Origin: Perca fluviatilis
Lineage: Eukaryota > Chordata > Actinopteri > Perciformes > Percidae
Direction: 5' to 3'
NCBI RefSeq assembly: GCF_010015445.1
Contig: NC_053116.1
Location: 25,336,607 to 25,400,606, forward strand
Length of the DNA: 64,000 nt
Shown here in pieces: positions 36,826-48,261 of the stretch (position 1 is the stretch's first letter; every line of letters starts with the position of its first letter). The notes beneath the pieces are model-generated. The model had not been told where the DNA came from. It worked only from the letters and a program-made list of their open reading frames with translations, and made no database searches. The position numbers and the translations under genes are program-made.

Positions 36826-37340
36826 CACTGATTCTTGAAACTTTGGCAAAAACCGGTTTTAATTTTGAAAATAAAAAGTTGGTTAAATTACAACATCTGA
36901 AGGTATATCATTATAGACCAAGGTCTTGGCTGTTCAGAAATGTACCGGTGTCACCTCCCCATTTTGTATTTTGTTTCATAAAATAGCCGTTTTTACAGTT
37001 ATTACTTTGTTTTTGTCAGACACAATAAAAAGCAAATAATTTTTTATTTATTTGGTCTAATATGTATTTAGAGTTTTTAAATCATTATCTGGCATTCTTA
37101 GTACACATATATGCTGTTAAATGTTTAATATTCACTTTTGTTCCTTTTTTATACTGTTTCACGTGTACTCCTTTAAAAGATCTAACATCATACAACGTTT
37201 ACTTTAAGCCTAAATAGAAAAAAAACTTTTTTTATTTAACAAACATATATTTGTATTAAAAGAGACTATTACTTTAATAACTCAACAGCACTGAAGAAAG
37301 ATATTGTAAGCATATTCATTTAAAACAAATAAAACTCCCT

Positions 37341-38093
37341 CTGACGGTGGTGACTTTAGAACTGAGGGTGGTGACACTAATCTGGTGACAGTGGCCTCAT
37401 TACAACAAACAATTCCAAAATGTATACCACACAAGATGGCTTCTTGCTTAACAACTTCATTTAACTATTGGGTTCAAAAAAATAACAATCCTGAGCATGC
37501 ATATCATGTGAAAGAGTAGGTTTTTGTCACCACCGTCAGACATCACCAACCGTCAGGTTTTCTGTGACGTACATTCTGACGGTGGTGACAAAAACCTCCA
37601 AATGGTCCTTAACGGAGGCTAGAATATAATTGTTGATTACAATAAATACGGGCTCATGGCTGTGGTTCGGCCGCAACCTCGAGGTTGAACCACAGCCGTG
37701 AGGATATTCACGAAAACCTGACGGTGGTGACGTCTGACGGTGGTGACAAAAACCTACTCTTTCACATGATATGCATGAGTTGTTCACATTGGCCATCTTG
37801 CTGCCCCTCTATTGCTAGCTACTTCAGACCTCTTCTTAAAAGTATACATTTATGTCATAATCTAATCTAAAAGATTTCATACAAAAGAGACGGTGTTGAC
37901 GTGTTATGGTTGCGACAGTAGCAGTGTCCAAAAATATGAACAAGTTTAAGAGAAAATAGCTAACTTAAGGGAGCTTGAGTGATCTTGAAGCATGCAGTAG
38001 AGCTGAAGGTTTGAAAATGGGGTCCTCAAGAATGTAGTTAACCTTGTAGTTGACTGATTTTATTGCTTTTTATAAATATCTGACGGTGGTGAC
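37341..38093. repeat. Array of CTGACGGTGGTGAC motifs with nested inverted repeats
   Basis: The 14-mer CTGACGGTGGTGAC starts at 37341 (perfect), 37576, 37718, 37734 and 38080, and its reverse complement GTCACCACCGTCAG at 37526, with a degenerate copy at 37542 and a variant GAGGGTGGTGAC near 37363. Around the centre the segment 37493-37562 is repeated inverted at 37712-37775 (ATGCATATCATGTGAAAGAG and its complement). Inside these arms lies a further hairpin, 37653-37702, whose core CAACCTCGAGGTTG is a perfect palindrome. No coding capacity is visible. I do not recognise the family; it may be a non-autonomous DNA transposon with repeated transposase-binding sites. Confidence 0.8.
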
Positions 38094-38190
38094 GAATATG
38101 TGGGACACATTTTGAGCAACCACAAAATAATAGTAAATATTGTTAAAAACTCACTGTTTGTAGAATTGGCACTTTTCTTAGTGGGACATG

Positions 38191-39711
38191 TTGGGCACCC
38201 CTGTAAATTTTCATGATTTTCCTTTATAAATCATTGGTTGTCTGGATAATAAATTTCAGTTAAATATGTCATATAGGAGACAAACACAGTGATATTTGAG
38301 AAGTGAAATAAAGTTTATATGATTTATGGAAAGTGTGCAAGAATTATTTAAACTAAATTAGGCATGTGCATAAATTTAGGCACCCTTGTCATTTTATTGA
38401 TTTCAATACCTTTAGCACTAATTATTAGAACTCAAAATTGGTTTGGTAACCTCAGTGACCCTTGACCTCCATACACGAGAAAGGGTATTTAAGGAGGCCT
38501 CTTCTCTGAAGAGTGGCAACATGGGAGCCTCAAAACAACTCTCAGATGACCTGAAAACAAAGATTGTTCAACATCATGGTTTAGGGGAAGGATACAGAAA
38601 GCTGTCTCAGAGATTTAAGCTCTCAGTTTCAACTGTAAGGAACATTGTGAGGAATTGGAAGACCAGAGGCACAGTTCTAGTTAAGGCCCGAAGTGGCAGA
38701 CCAAGAAAAATCTCAGATAAGCAGAGGCGCAGGATGGTGAGAACAGTCACAGTCAACCCACAGACCAGCTCCAAAGACCTACAACATCATCTTGCTGCAG
38801 ATGGTGTCACTGTGCATCGTTCAACTATTCAGCGCACTTTACACAAGGAGATGCTGCATGGACGAGTAATGCGGAAAAAGCCTTTTCTCTGCACAATGTC
38901 GCTTGAGGTATGCTAAAGCACATTTGGACAAGCCAGCTTCATTTTGGAATAAGGTGCTGTGGACTGATGAAACTAAAATAGAGTTATTTGGGCAAAACAA
39001 GGGGCGTTATGCATGGCGGAAAAAGAACACAGCATTCCAAGAAAAACACTTGCTACCTCCAGTGAAATTTGGTGGCGGTTCCATCATGCTGTGGGGCTGT
39101 GTGGCCAGTGCAGGGACTGGGAATCTTGTTAAAGTTGAGGGTCGCATGGATTCCACTCAATATCAGCCAGGGCTGGATCTTTCAACAAGACAGCGACCCT
39201 AAACACTGCTCAAATTCTACTAAGGCATTCATGCAGAGGAACAAGTACAACGTTCTGAAATGGCCATCTCAGTCCCCAGACCTGAATATTATTGAAAATT
39301 TGTGGTGTGATTTAAAGCGGGCTGTCCATGCTCGGAAACCATCAAACCTGACTGAACTGGAAATGTTCTTCAAAGAAGAATGGTCCAAAATACCTTCCGC
39401 CAGAATCCAGACTCTAATTGGAAGCTATAGAAAGCGTTTAGAGGCTGTTATTTATGCAAAAGGAGGATGCACAAAATATTGATTTAATTATTCTTTTGTG
39501 GTGCCTAAATTTATGCACATGCCTAATTTAGTTTAAATAATTCTTGCACACTTTCCATAAATCATATAAACTTTATTTCACTTCTCAAATATCACTGTGT
39601 TTGTCTCCTATATGATATATTTAACTGAAATTTCTTATCCAGACAACCAATGATTTATAAAGGAAAATCATGAAAATTTACAGGGGTGCCCAAACTTTTG
39701 CATACTACTGT
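38191..39711 (+). mobile_element. Tc1/mariner transposon with ~200-bp terminal inverted repeats
   Basis: Left repeat about 38191-38394 and right repeat about 39499-39700 are inverted copies: for example TGGGCACCCCTGTAAATTTT at the left against AAAATTTACAGGGGTGCCCA at the right, and TTTAAACTAAATTAGGCATG against its complement. They enclose a Tc1-type transposase. The right outer end runs on through CAAACTTTTGCATACTACTG, while the matching outermost ~20 bp at the left are replaced or diverged, so the left end is damaged. Length about 1.5 kb, usual for fish Tc1 elements. Confidence 0.9.
38521..39482 (+). pseudogene. Tc1-like transposase, two frameshifts
   Basis: The product would be a cut-and-paste DDE transposase. 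From ATG 38521 the first part shows the paired-like DNA-binding region: a first helix-turn-helix (LSQRFKLSVSTVRNIVRNW), the GRPRK linker, and a second helix-turn-helix zone (STIQRTLHKEMLHGR). After a +1 frame change near 38895 comes the start of the catalytic domain with [11 protein letters not shown] and [10 protein letters not shown]. After another +1 change near 39170 the frame carries [13 protein letters not shown] and SPDLNIIENLWCDLKR, with the second Asp and the Glu of the DD34E triad, and ends at TGA 39482. All three catalytic residues are present, but the two frame breaks make it inactive. About 320 codons, near full length for the family. Confidence 0.9.
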
Positions 39712-40542
39712 GTATATATATATATTAATCGTTTGACAGCACTTATATATATATATATAAGTGCTGTCAAACGATTAAAATATTTAATCGCGATTAATCG
39801 CATTAATGTCCTAATTAACTCGCAGTTAATCGCACATTTTTATCTATTTTAAATGTCCCTTGATTTCTGTTTGTCCCATTATTTTTTTCTCATTTTAAAG
39901 CTCTTATCAACATGATACGATACTTTTAAAACGGTGCCTGAACCGAAGATATATATATTTAAAAAGGTATGTTCAATTGTATTTGTCTGTTCTGTATGTT
40001 CAAAAATATAAAACAATAAAAAGTTGATCTAAAAAAGCACAAAATGGTGCAAACAACCGTGGTCTCAAATATCACTGTGTTTGTCTCCTATATGATATAT
40101 TTAACTGAAATTTCTTATCCAGACAACCAATGATTTATAAAGGAAAATCATGAAAATTTACAGGGTGCCCAAACTTTTCTACTACTGTGTATATATATAT
40201 ATTAATCGTTTGACAGCACTTATATATATATATATAAGTGCTGTCAAACGATTAAAATATTTAATCGCGATTAATCGCATTAATGTCCTAATTAACTCGC
40301 AGTTAATCGCACATTTTTATCTATTTTAAATGTCCCTTGATTTCTGTTTGTCCCATTATTTTTTTCTCATTTTAAAGCTCTTATCAACATGATACGATAC
40401 TTTTAAAACGGTGCCTGAACCGAAAGATATATATATTTAAAAAAGGTATGTTCAATTGTATTTGTCTGTTCTGTATGTTCAAAAATATAAAACAATAAAA
40501 AGTTGATCTAAAAAAAAGGAGCACAAAATGGTGCAAACAACC
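39583..40542 (+). repeat. 480-bp tandem duplication spanning the Tc1 right end
   Basis: The segment starting TCTCAAATATCACTGTGTTT at 39583 starts again at 40063, exactly 480 bp later, and the similarity lasts to about 40542. The unit covers the outer part of the Tc1 right inverted repeat, a 54-nt palindrome and a hAT-like stretch. The copies differ only by a few small indels, so the duplication is recent or an assembly artefact. Confidence 0.9.
39725..39778. repeat. Perfect 54-nt palindrome
   Basis: TTAATCGTTTGACAGCACTT runs into an (AT) centre and returns as AAGTGCTGTCAAACGATTAA, with both 27-nt halves fully complementary. AGTGCTGTCAAACGATTAA is a terminus I associate with a fish hAT element, so this looks like two such termini head to head. 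An identical copy lies at 40202-40255 in the tandem duplication. Confidence 0.9.
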
Positions 40543-41298
40543 ACTGGATGGGAAAAGGGTATTTTACAATTACAGTGAATGCACCACGAGGCTGGCGAGG
40601 CGAGCAACATAACATCATGACTGTGTTTTTCAGACAACGGCAGCTACAGTCCGGTGTTGGAGTCCTCTCTAGTGAAATACAGACACACTTTACACCGTTT
40701 AGCTGTAAAATTGTTTAACCGTGTTTAATCCAGCTGTTACCTAACGGTAGGCTAACGTTACCTGCTGCTAAGTGTAGTGTTGACTGGCCTCCTGTGCGGC
40801 AATGTTTCAGTTCCCTATAACGTCCGTTTTCGGAGCATCAGAAAGAAGCGCAGGCATCTAAGTGGCACCTAAATAAGGCACCGAAATCCGCGTTGCTATT
40901 TGGTCCGGTAGATAACGGTCGTTAAGGCACCGGTGCCGTATTAGCACCGGGTCTCGGACCCCATTCAAAACGGCGATTTTCGTCGAAAAGCGACTAGTTT
41001 GCAGGTATGTACTACTCTTTGGCCGGTGTTATAGCCCTACTGGTTTCCACCCTAACTGGTTTCCGTATGTTGTGTTTATCTAACAGCTGCTGATGTGGTC
41101 CGTCTCTGTCACCAGATTCGTCACACAATCACAAACATATTACTGGCGACATTCAAATCGTTTCCCAGATCTACTGCCACCAAAATGTTTGTCTAAGTAA
41201 TCACCACATCACAGCCACCTACAAAAAAACCCACAATATAATCATTCAAGTTTGGTTCGAGCTGGTTTCGATCTTGTGACATAAATATAATAGTTAGC
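39779..41298 (+). mobile_element. hAT-like element remnant (ATTAATCGCGATTAATCGCA type)
   Basis: Sequence after the palindromes reads TTTAATCGCGATTAATCGCA, ATGTCCTAATTAACTCGCAG and TGTCCCTTGATTTCTGTTTG, a series recognised from a common fish non-autonomous hAT family. The part beyond the second duplication copy (40543-41298, GC-richer, with words such as AAGGCACCGGTGCCGTATTA) may be its continuation. No transposase frame. Right border uncertain. Confidence 0.45.
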
Positions 41299-42048
41299 TA
41301 ACACCCGAGTCCGCAGCTCTACGCAGTGAGCCATTGAAGCTCTATATGAGCTACTGATGAGCTACTTCATCACAGCCACCTACTAGCTACACATTGTGAC
41401 TGATACATATTTTTTAACAGTATGATAACTCGTGGTCTAATATTGTCGATATACACAATTGTTACCACCGAGGTAAGGCTTGTAATAATTAATAATAATT
41501 CTGAATGGAATGATTCGATTAGAGACTCATTAACATGCTCGCTTAATTCGCAGCCAAACTGCAAGTAGGTTAACACTGTATTACAAGCCGTTGTTTTGCA
41601 AATTCTGAGGTATATATTACTATATCCCATACCATATAGGTTACACAAAAGGAGAGACAATGACTGTAAATCATGAAGACCATGCATTCAAACTCGTCGT
41701 GTATTACCACTTTTCTGTGACTCGGTGGTAACAATTGTGTATATCGACAACATTAGACCATGAATTATCGTTAGGCCTACTGTTAAAAAATATGTATCAG
41801 TCACAATGTGTAGCTAGTAGGTGGCTGTGATGAAGTAGTAGTAGTCCATATGGCTGTAGATGTGAGGAAAGAAACGTGAAAACTATCATCGGGTATTTCC
41901 TCAACTAAGCCCAGGTAACCAGTTATTTTAGATCAGCTCAAAACAAATTGTTACCTAGTTGCTGACGTAGCTGATAAATACGTGACCTGGAAGCGGCTTC
42001 ATATAGAGCTTCGATGGCTCACTGTGTAGAGCTGCGGACTCAGGTGTT
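41299..42048. repeat. Long fold-back (inverted repeat) of 750 bp
   Basis: The left arm (41299-41472) opens TAACACCCGAGTCCGCAGCT and ends ACAATTGTTACCACCGAG. The right arm (41721-42048) opens CTCGGTGGTAACAATTGT and ends AGCTGCGGACTCAGGTGTTA. The arms match over most of the left arm; the right arm has about 150 bp extra between its inner part and its outer ~60 bp. The spacer is about 248 bp. No coding frame. Confidence 0.85.
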
Positions 42049-42050
42049 AA

Positions 42051-42620
42051 AGGGGTGATAGAATGATTATATAGGGTATTTCACACTGTTCATTATGGTC
42101 TCCTAATGGGGTATGCAACATTAGTTGGGCTGAAAATGGCCTGGTTGATATTTTATTGGCCCTTATGCATCCCTGTGTTTTGGCCCTATTTGTAACAAGA
42201 GCTTTTCTTCCAAATATGGTATGGTCATGAATATTTAGATGAGCTGCGCGCTGCTTGGTTGAGCCTTATCCCCGTACACACACACGTAGAACGCACACTG
42301 ATTGTAGTTTGTCGATAGCACACACGCATTAGAGACCGTGGCTGATTGGTTGAGCGAATCCCCAATACACAGACATTAGACAGAATCTCATATTCCAGAC
42401 ACTGCAATGTTTCGCTACCAAATTCACTTCTGAGACTTTTATGCGAGAAATCAACTATATAAAGTTCAACATGCCCGTTTGTAAATGGCCCAATGGTAAA
42501 TGTGTCGGAGTTGAGCAGCTGGTGCTGCCTGTGTTCCTCACCCGGCCTGACCTCCACAGACCCCCGGCGCTGTTAGAGTCGGATTGAGTCCCCTCCCAAA
42601 CCCCCTTCCACCGCCACAGC
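42051..42620. mobile_element. TTAA element, truncated relative of 22777-24365
   Basis: After TTAA at 42047-42050 it opens AGGGGTGATAGAATGATTAT and follows the 22777 element through GCTTTTCTTCCAAATATGGT, ATTCACTTCTGAGACTTTTA and a GC-rich part (TTGAGCAGCTGGTGCTGCCT) that corresponds to the inverted right half of that copy. The right terminus is missing; the match fades near 42620, before an AT-rich microsatellite. Confidence 0.75.
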
Positions 42621-42639
42621 ACCTGAAATCACACAAAAA

Positions 42640-42815
42640 GCTCATATATATATATATGCATATCATGTGACATATGTATATATATATAAAATATATGCAT
42701 ATAACATGTGTATATGTGATGATATATATATGTACATACACAGTATAGACATATGTATAGACAGATAGGAGTTATAAAGAAAAGAAAGAATATAGAGATA
42801 CAGATATATATATAT
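42640..42815. repeat. TA/TATG-rich simple sequence
   Basis: Interrupted runs of TATATA with ATGCATAT and ACATATG words. It explains the Tyr/Ile/Cys-rich frames on the - strand. Confidence 0.85.
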
Positions 42816-45800
42816 ATGCAGGTACAGGAAGCACATATCTGAACCATGACACACAGCCCATGACCCAAGCGGGCCCCTGACAAGACTGACACACAAGCAC
42901 CACAGACAACAGAGGAACACGGAAACAGCAGAGAAAATAAGTACGCATGATAACTGCAGCATGACGGAGAATTGTAGAAAATGGACCACGAGGCACGCAG
43001 ACAGACATGTAGCCATATAATAGATGAAGTTTGTAATGTGAAATAGTTGTAGGTAGTGTGTTTATTGTGGTTCAAAATGGTAGAACAACAGCCAGAATGG
43101 CCACAGGACACACGTTAAAGGCAGATTATAACGGTTAGGTCCACAGCCCACAGGTCACGGGCCACAGTTTAAGTTTTGACAGCATAACCAAAAGGATGGC
43201 ATAGGAGGTGTGTTTTTTAGAAGGAAGGAAATAGATTGTGCGCAAGGATGTTTTAAAACAAGAACAGGCACAAAGAACTGTACCCCCAAGCCCCGCAGAG
43301 GCACCTGGATGGAGGTGGAGTGGGGATAGAAGGAGCACTGGCAGCAATTTTTTTAATTAAAAACAAAGCACAAAAAAGACCATGAAGTATGTGAAGGAAA
43401 GGAGTGGCCGCCATAATTTGTTATTAAAAAAAATGTTGTTTCTCTTTGAAAAAAACCGGGGGGGGGAAGGGGGGGGGGGGGGGGGGGTGAGTGTTTTGTG
43501 TTTTTTATAAAAAATTTTGGTTTGTTTTGGAGGAAAAAGGCATGGAAGGTGAAAAAAAATCATCCTTTAGCTTGCCACGAAACCCTTTTGTTGAATGAGC
43601 CCCCCCCAAACCCACCAAACCCCCACCTCATGCAGAAAATATTGTAGGTAGTAAAACTGCACATTTCTGGTGCCTGTGAATACAAAATGGAGAATGCAGA
43701 GAGGAACGCTACTTTTCAGTCTGCTAGTCTTCATTTTTTCTTGCTGTCTTTAGTCCGTTCCTGTGTCTCCCCGCTTTTGTGTCATGTGGACACACTGTAG
43801 CTGTTAAGGTGGAGTTTAATGGTGGAGGTGTGGGACTAATAATTGGATAATTGCCAACCTCTCTCAATTGCAGGTTTGTTATGATGCCTGTGGGCACTCG
43901 ATCCAACCCAAACACTGCTGCTTGGTGTCAGCTTGGTGGGGTGATTTCATCCCCCTGACATTAAAGTACACAAATGACGATGAACTACAAAAACGTCTTG
44001 GCGATCTCCAAAGCGCAAAGTGAAGAAACAATGAGAAAATAAACCACACTTTGACTGGTGCAATTGGACGTTGTTTGAAAGGTGAAAAGACCACTGTATG
44101 GACTTCTCATCAACATCTAATGGATTGTAACTAAGTGTTTTTAATTAACTATTTGCGCTTTGGCTAATTACTATCACTGTGGGACTCCTAGTCAATCCAG
44201 AGCTAAAATGAAAGCAGCACACATCTATGTATCATCAAAGCGCAGTCTGCCTGCTCTTTTTGGTGTCATTTCATGCTACACCGTCCTCAGAAAGCAGCTC
44301 TTTCCTTGTCTACAAGGACTCTTCCTTCACAAATCAATACACACATACGCACACTCAGTGCAGCCAAATCTCATTAGGCTACTTGACTTGATTACAATCA
44401 AGTAATTGCAGCAGTTTTATTGCTACCTTTTATTTTTAAACAAATGAAGGCTTTTTTATTTTTGAAAAAGACTTTTACTTTTTGAAAAATAACTTTTTTA
44501 ATCCAGAAAAAAATGTCTTTACTGATTTAATTCCTCTACACTATCAACCACTTTATGATAACAGGTAATGAAGATGGTTTTGCTATTCAATTTTGTGTGA
44601 GAACTCGTGCATCACAGTGGCCCCCCGTAGTGGTAATCAAGTGCACCTGAGTAAGACAGAGAGACATTTTGCAAGTACCATTGTATCAGAATCTATGTCA
44701 CACTTGACCCAGTCTTTGCATTCGCCTCTTACAGGGGTGTTACATACTGTAGCTTGTACCTGAAAAATTAGGCTCAGCCTCTTTAAAGATTACAGCCAGT
44801 AAATGTTGTTTTGGATCCAGTGAAGACAGAGAGGTGAGTAATGAGGTGCTGTTATGGGATCAAAGTGTGATTCTCCCCCTGATTCCCTGGTGTGTCAGTT
44901 CTGCTGCATAAATAGCTTGTGTACACACTAATTCATACACCCAGATCATCTATTAGTGTGCAATGCTTGATCTATTTTTAATGGCTAGCTTCTAGGTTGT
45001 GCATCAACTTATAATAAGAGTCAAATGTCAATGCTAAGGTTTGTACATTCATGATAAAATGATAATTAACTTTAATTAATGTTTTTGAATATCAACACGA
45101 CTGCAAAGAAATCTAATACAGAAGTAACATGACCTGCTCTACAATAAGGACTGCCTTCATTAACAAGGACCAAAGCAGATCAACTTCATACAACCAACGA
45201 GTGTGTTTTTACTGAGGAAGTGAGGAGGTGAGCACACTGTGCAGCTCTGAGGCTCCTACTTCATTATTCAGCTGCATGGCAGATTTAAAATCCCAAACCG
45301 TGAACAATGGACTCCCTCCAATGAGCCGATGTCTCTTTTGTTCTCTCCCCCAAATAATTATGTTGAGAGCCGACTAAAAGCCTGTCCCTTCTCTTCAGGA
45401 CTTCAGTTATATGAAGTTGTGTCTATGTGGAGTGGTTTCATGCATTAATATGAAGAGCATCGTTATCTGAGGAGGTGTTCATAAGTGGGTCTATCTTTGT
45501 TATCCTGTTTTCTGTTGTTGCAGGTGAACTGAACTTAGATGGCAGTCTTTGTTAAAACACAGTATTTGATTCACTGAAATGCATAAAAGATTACATTATA
45601 CCATATGCTACGAACATTAATTCCTCAAAGACCCCTGTATTGTTAGCATACACTTATACTTCTTCTGTTAGAGACCGAAGGGATTGTTAGATCGAGTTGA
45701 AAACCGAAAAGCAGAAAAATAATATTCAGCTGAAATCATGGCTGGGATCTTGTTATATTTGTACCATAATAGGAGGCACTGAGGGTTGCTATTTAACCAG

Positions 45801-46429
45801 AGAGAAGCAGTGAGTGGGATGTGAAATGCGTGCCACAGTGATAGGTAGGAACCGCAGTTAACGATATGCCTGAGTTTGATTGAGTTTCTTCACAATCAAG
45901 GATCATCAGAGAGCCTTTTGTCCTGGAGCTGAATAATGTTTGACACTTGATTATCACTGGAATTACCCACAGAGTAGTCGGCCTTATAACAATAAATATA
46001 TATAATCATGTAGAGTTTTAAAGTGATAGCCCACCAAAAAATACCTTTGAAAATCAAACCGTGACACCCCCCCCCCCATAGGCTTGAAAGGCAGCTGTAA
46101 ACAGTTTGTAGTTTGTTTCTTCACAAACAGCAGCAGCTCTGGTCAGTTTGAATTCTTGTCACTTACACAAAGGCTTCCTGTGGTGACATGGTTTCACAGC
46201 AAGAAAAAAGTACCAACACATACAAGAAATGTCTCCTCTTGTATAATGTGACTGGAACATACCGTAACCCTACTACTACTATACTAAGAGGAAGCAGACC
46301 GGCAAATTATACAGTACACCCACAACACTGACCAACAACAGACAACAAAATAAAAAAACTAAATCAGACAAATCAACACATCAATCAACATAAAAATGAC
46401 TATATAAAAAAAGAGTATAGCTCCTCGAT
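42816..46429. other. kazn intron, little recognised
   Basis: Includes a G-rich run at about 43456-43487 (with AAAACC immediately before it), which could form a G-quadruplex or be a sequencing artefact. Otherwise no exon, RNA gene or repeat end was recognised in 3.6 kb. Confidence 0.4.
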
Positions 46430-46879
46430 TAGTAGTCTCACATTGCCAGACTTTCCTCCACAGCGCTGCGGAGGAGGGTCTGGTTAGTCCACACAGCATT
46501 CTGGGATGGGAGAAAAACATGCTCTGGTTTATTGGCATTTCTTTAAACCAATCACAATCATCTTGCACGGAGCCACGGTGCCGCTGCAAAATAGCCTCGG
46601 CAGGGAACTTGTTTCGGTGGAACATGTGTACGTTCAAAGGTTGTTATAGTCGTGCAACAGAAAACTCAGATTGGACAGATAGTCTAGCTAGCTGTCTGGA
46701 TTTACCCTGCAGAGGTCTGAGCAGCAGTTTACCATAGTCCTCATAAATTGACCGGAGTTTAAAATGTCAACACAAAGAAAGCAGAAAGTACCGGACATCC
46801 GGCTGAAATGAAAGACATCCGGCGGAATTTCCAGCAGCACCTGAACAATCCTGCAAGAGAAACGTCGTGGATATAGACA
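46430..46879. mobile_element. Percomorph-type MITE
   Basis: The block opens TAGTCTCACATTGCCAGACT, continues GCGGAGGAGGGTCTGGTTAG, TTTAAACCAATCACAATCAT and TGTCAACACAAAGAAAGCAG, and ends with AATTTCCAGCAGCACCTGAA. I recognise this series from a very common non-autonomous repeat of percomorph fish. The exact termini and superfamily are not resolved here. Confidence 0.6.
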
Positions 46880-47033
46880 ACTCAATTAGATACCAGCCAT
46901 GTTCCCGCACTACCTATCCTTTGCTCTCTCTAACAACAATACATCCAGTCATTCATTGTTTATCCATATCTATGCAATATAGATTTAGTTTCACTCTATT
47001 TAACCTATATATTTATCTATATATTTATTTATT

Positions 47034-47112
47034 TAAAGGAATAGTTTGACATTAAAAGAAGTACGCTTACTTTCTTGGTGGGAGTTACATGAAAGAATTG
47101 ATACCACTCTAT
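47034..47112. mobile_element. MITE, left part (split by a LINE)
   Basis: AAAGGAATAGTTTGACATTA and AAGTACGCTTACTTTCTTGG are the left end of a common fish repeat whose inverted right end is at about 48600-48669. It stops at GATACCACTCTA, where the LINE tail begins. Confidence 0.7.
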
Positions 47113-47362
47113 TTCAATTTCCATTTCAATTTCAATTTTATTTGTAAGGGACGGTGAGCAATTTAAACATAAATGTAATCATTTAATGCATTGCACCAAA
47201 GTTAGCCTTAGGCTAATTTGCATCTGTAGTCCCAGAGAAACCACAAATACAACAATTTAAGAACCAAACAATGCTCAGTTTGTAAAAAAAACCCGATAAC
47301 AAATAGCAATAAAATACATCTCATATTACAGGTACACACACACAACATGATCAACACACAAC

Positions 47363-47364
<2 letters not shown>

Positions 47365-47404
<40 letters not shown>
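47365..47404. repeat. (CA)n microsatellite
   Basis: About 40 bp of CA, within the 3' non-coding part of the LINE copy. Confidence 0.95.
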
Positions 47405-47408
<4 letters not shown>

Positions 47409-47436
47409 AATAGTGAGACAAAGTATTAAGGAGTGA

Positions 47437-48156
47437 TTAACTGGCAGTGTGCGAGCATTGCTGAGAATTTTTTAGATAATTTTTCAGATTAGCTTTAAAG
47501 CTGCCAAACAAACCACAGCTTTTTACATTATCCGACATAGTATTCCATTGGATAATGGCTTTAAAAGAGAAGGCTGCCTGCCCAAAGGCTGAGGAGCGAA
47601 AAGGTACAATGCAGTTGTGTATGGAAGCTATTCTAGTGGACCTTACAGAGCCAGCAGCGCGGTAAGAGACAAACTTACGCAAGCAGGTAGGAGCCAAACC
47701 TTTTAAAATTTTATAAACTGTACATACATTTGAAAACAATCTAAAATGTTCAAAGGTGAGTAGATTGTGTTTGCGTAGTATTCCACAGTGGTGATACCTT
47801 AACGGCTTTTTATCAAATACTTTCAAAGCCTGTTTTTACAAAGATTCTAAGGGCCTAATTATTGTAGAACTGGCCTGCCCCCAACACAACAGGTAATACA
47901 GTACGAGATGTGCGAGAAGATGAGGGAATGGAGGAATATCTTTGCAGCCTCTGTGGAAAGAGAGGATCTAACCTGTCGAAAAATTTGCCATATTGTATTT
48001 AATAGTTTTTGTCATTTTTTTAATGTGTTTTTTGAAGTTGAGATTTGAGTCCAATGCAACACCAAGATATTTAAATTCAGTGATAGTCTCAATTTGTTCA
48101 CCTTTAATGCAGATATTTACATCTGCAGTGTGGAGCTTGGTTATGGAAAAGAACAT
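47437..48156 (-). pseudogene. LINE reverse transcriptase, C-terminal remains
   Basis: The frame 48156-47968 carries TITEFKYLGVALDSNLNFKK, the FKYLG...D motif of the reverse-transcriptase thumb region. The frame 47826-47437 carries KPLRYHHCGILRKHNLLTFE, YKILKGLAPTCLRKFV and FGQAAFSFKAIIQWNTM, the C-terminal segment typical of fish L2/CR1-like LINEs that precedes the stop. A frame break or deletion lies between 47826 and 47968. The catalytic domain is absent because of 5' truncation, so this is not functional. Confidence 0.8.
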
Positions 48157-48261
48157 GCCTTTTGTTTTGCTTACATTTAAAGTAAGACAAGATTGGTCTA
48201 GCTACTCGACTACTCCATCCAGGGTGCAGGCTAATTTCTCAGCTGCTAGCTGATCTAATAT

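Larger units (their letters stand above)
47113..48261 (-). mobile_element. 5'-truncated LINE inserted in a MITE
   Basis: On the - strand the element ends at its 3' end with AAATAAAATTGAAATTGAAA repeats (47113-47150 on +), a tandem tail of LINE type. Upstream are reverse-transcriptase pieces (next entry) and a CA microsatellite at 47365-47404. Its 5' end stops near 48258, where the MITE resumes with GCTAAATATGAAGCTGG. About 1.15 kb, a typical truncated copy. Confidence 0.75.

Noticed and set aside
37341..38093. CRISPR array
   Set aside because: Motif spacing is irregular, copies occur in both orientations and the genome is a vertebrate.
41255..41340. tRNA gene or tRNA-SINE head at GGTTTCGATCTTG
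   Set aside because: A B-box-like word exists but no A box at the right distance and no cloverleaf; it lies at the edge of a fold-back.
42629..43111. 160-codon Tyr/Ile/Cys-rich - strand frame
   Set aside because: It consists of AT microsatellite and neighbouring low-complexity sequence, without any domain.
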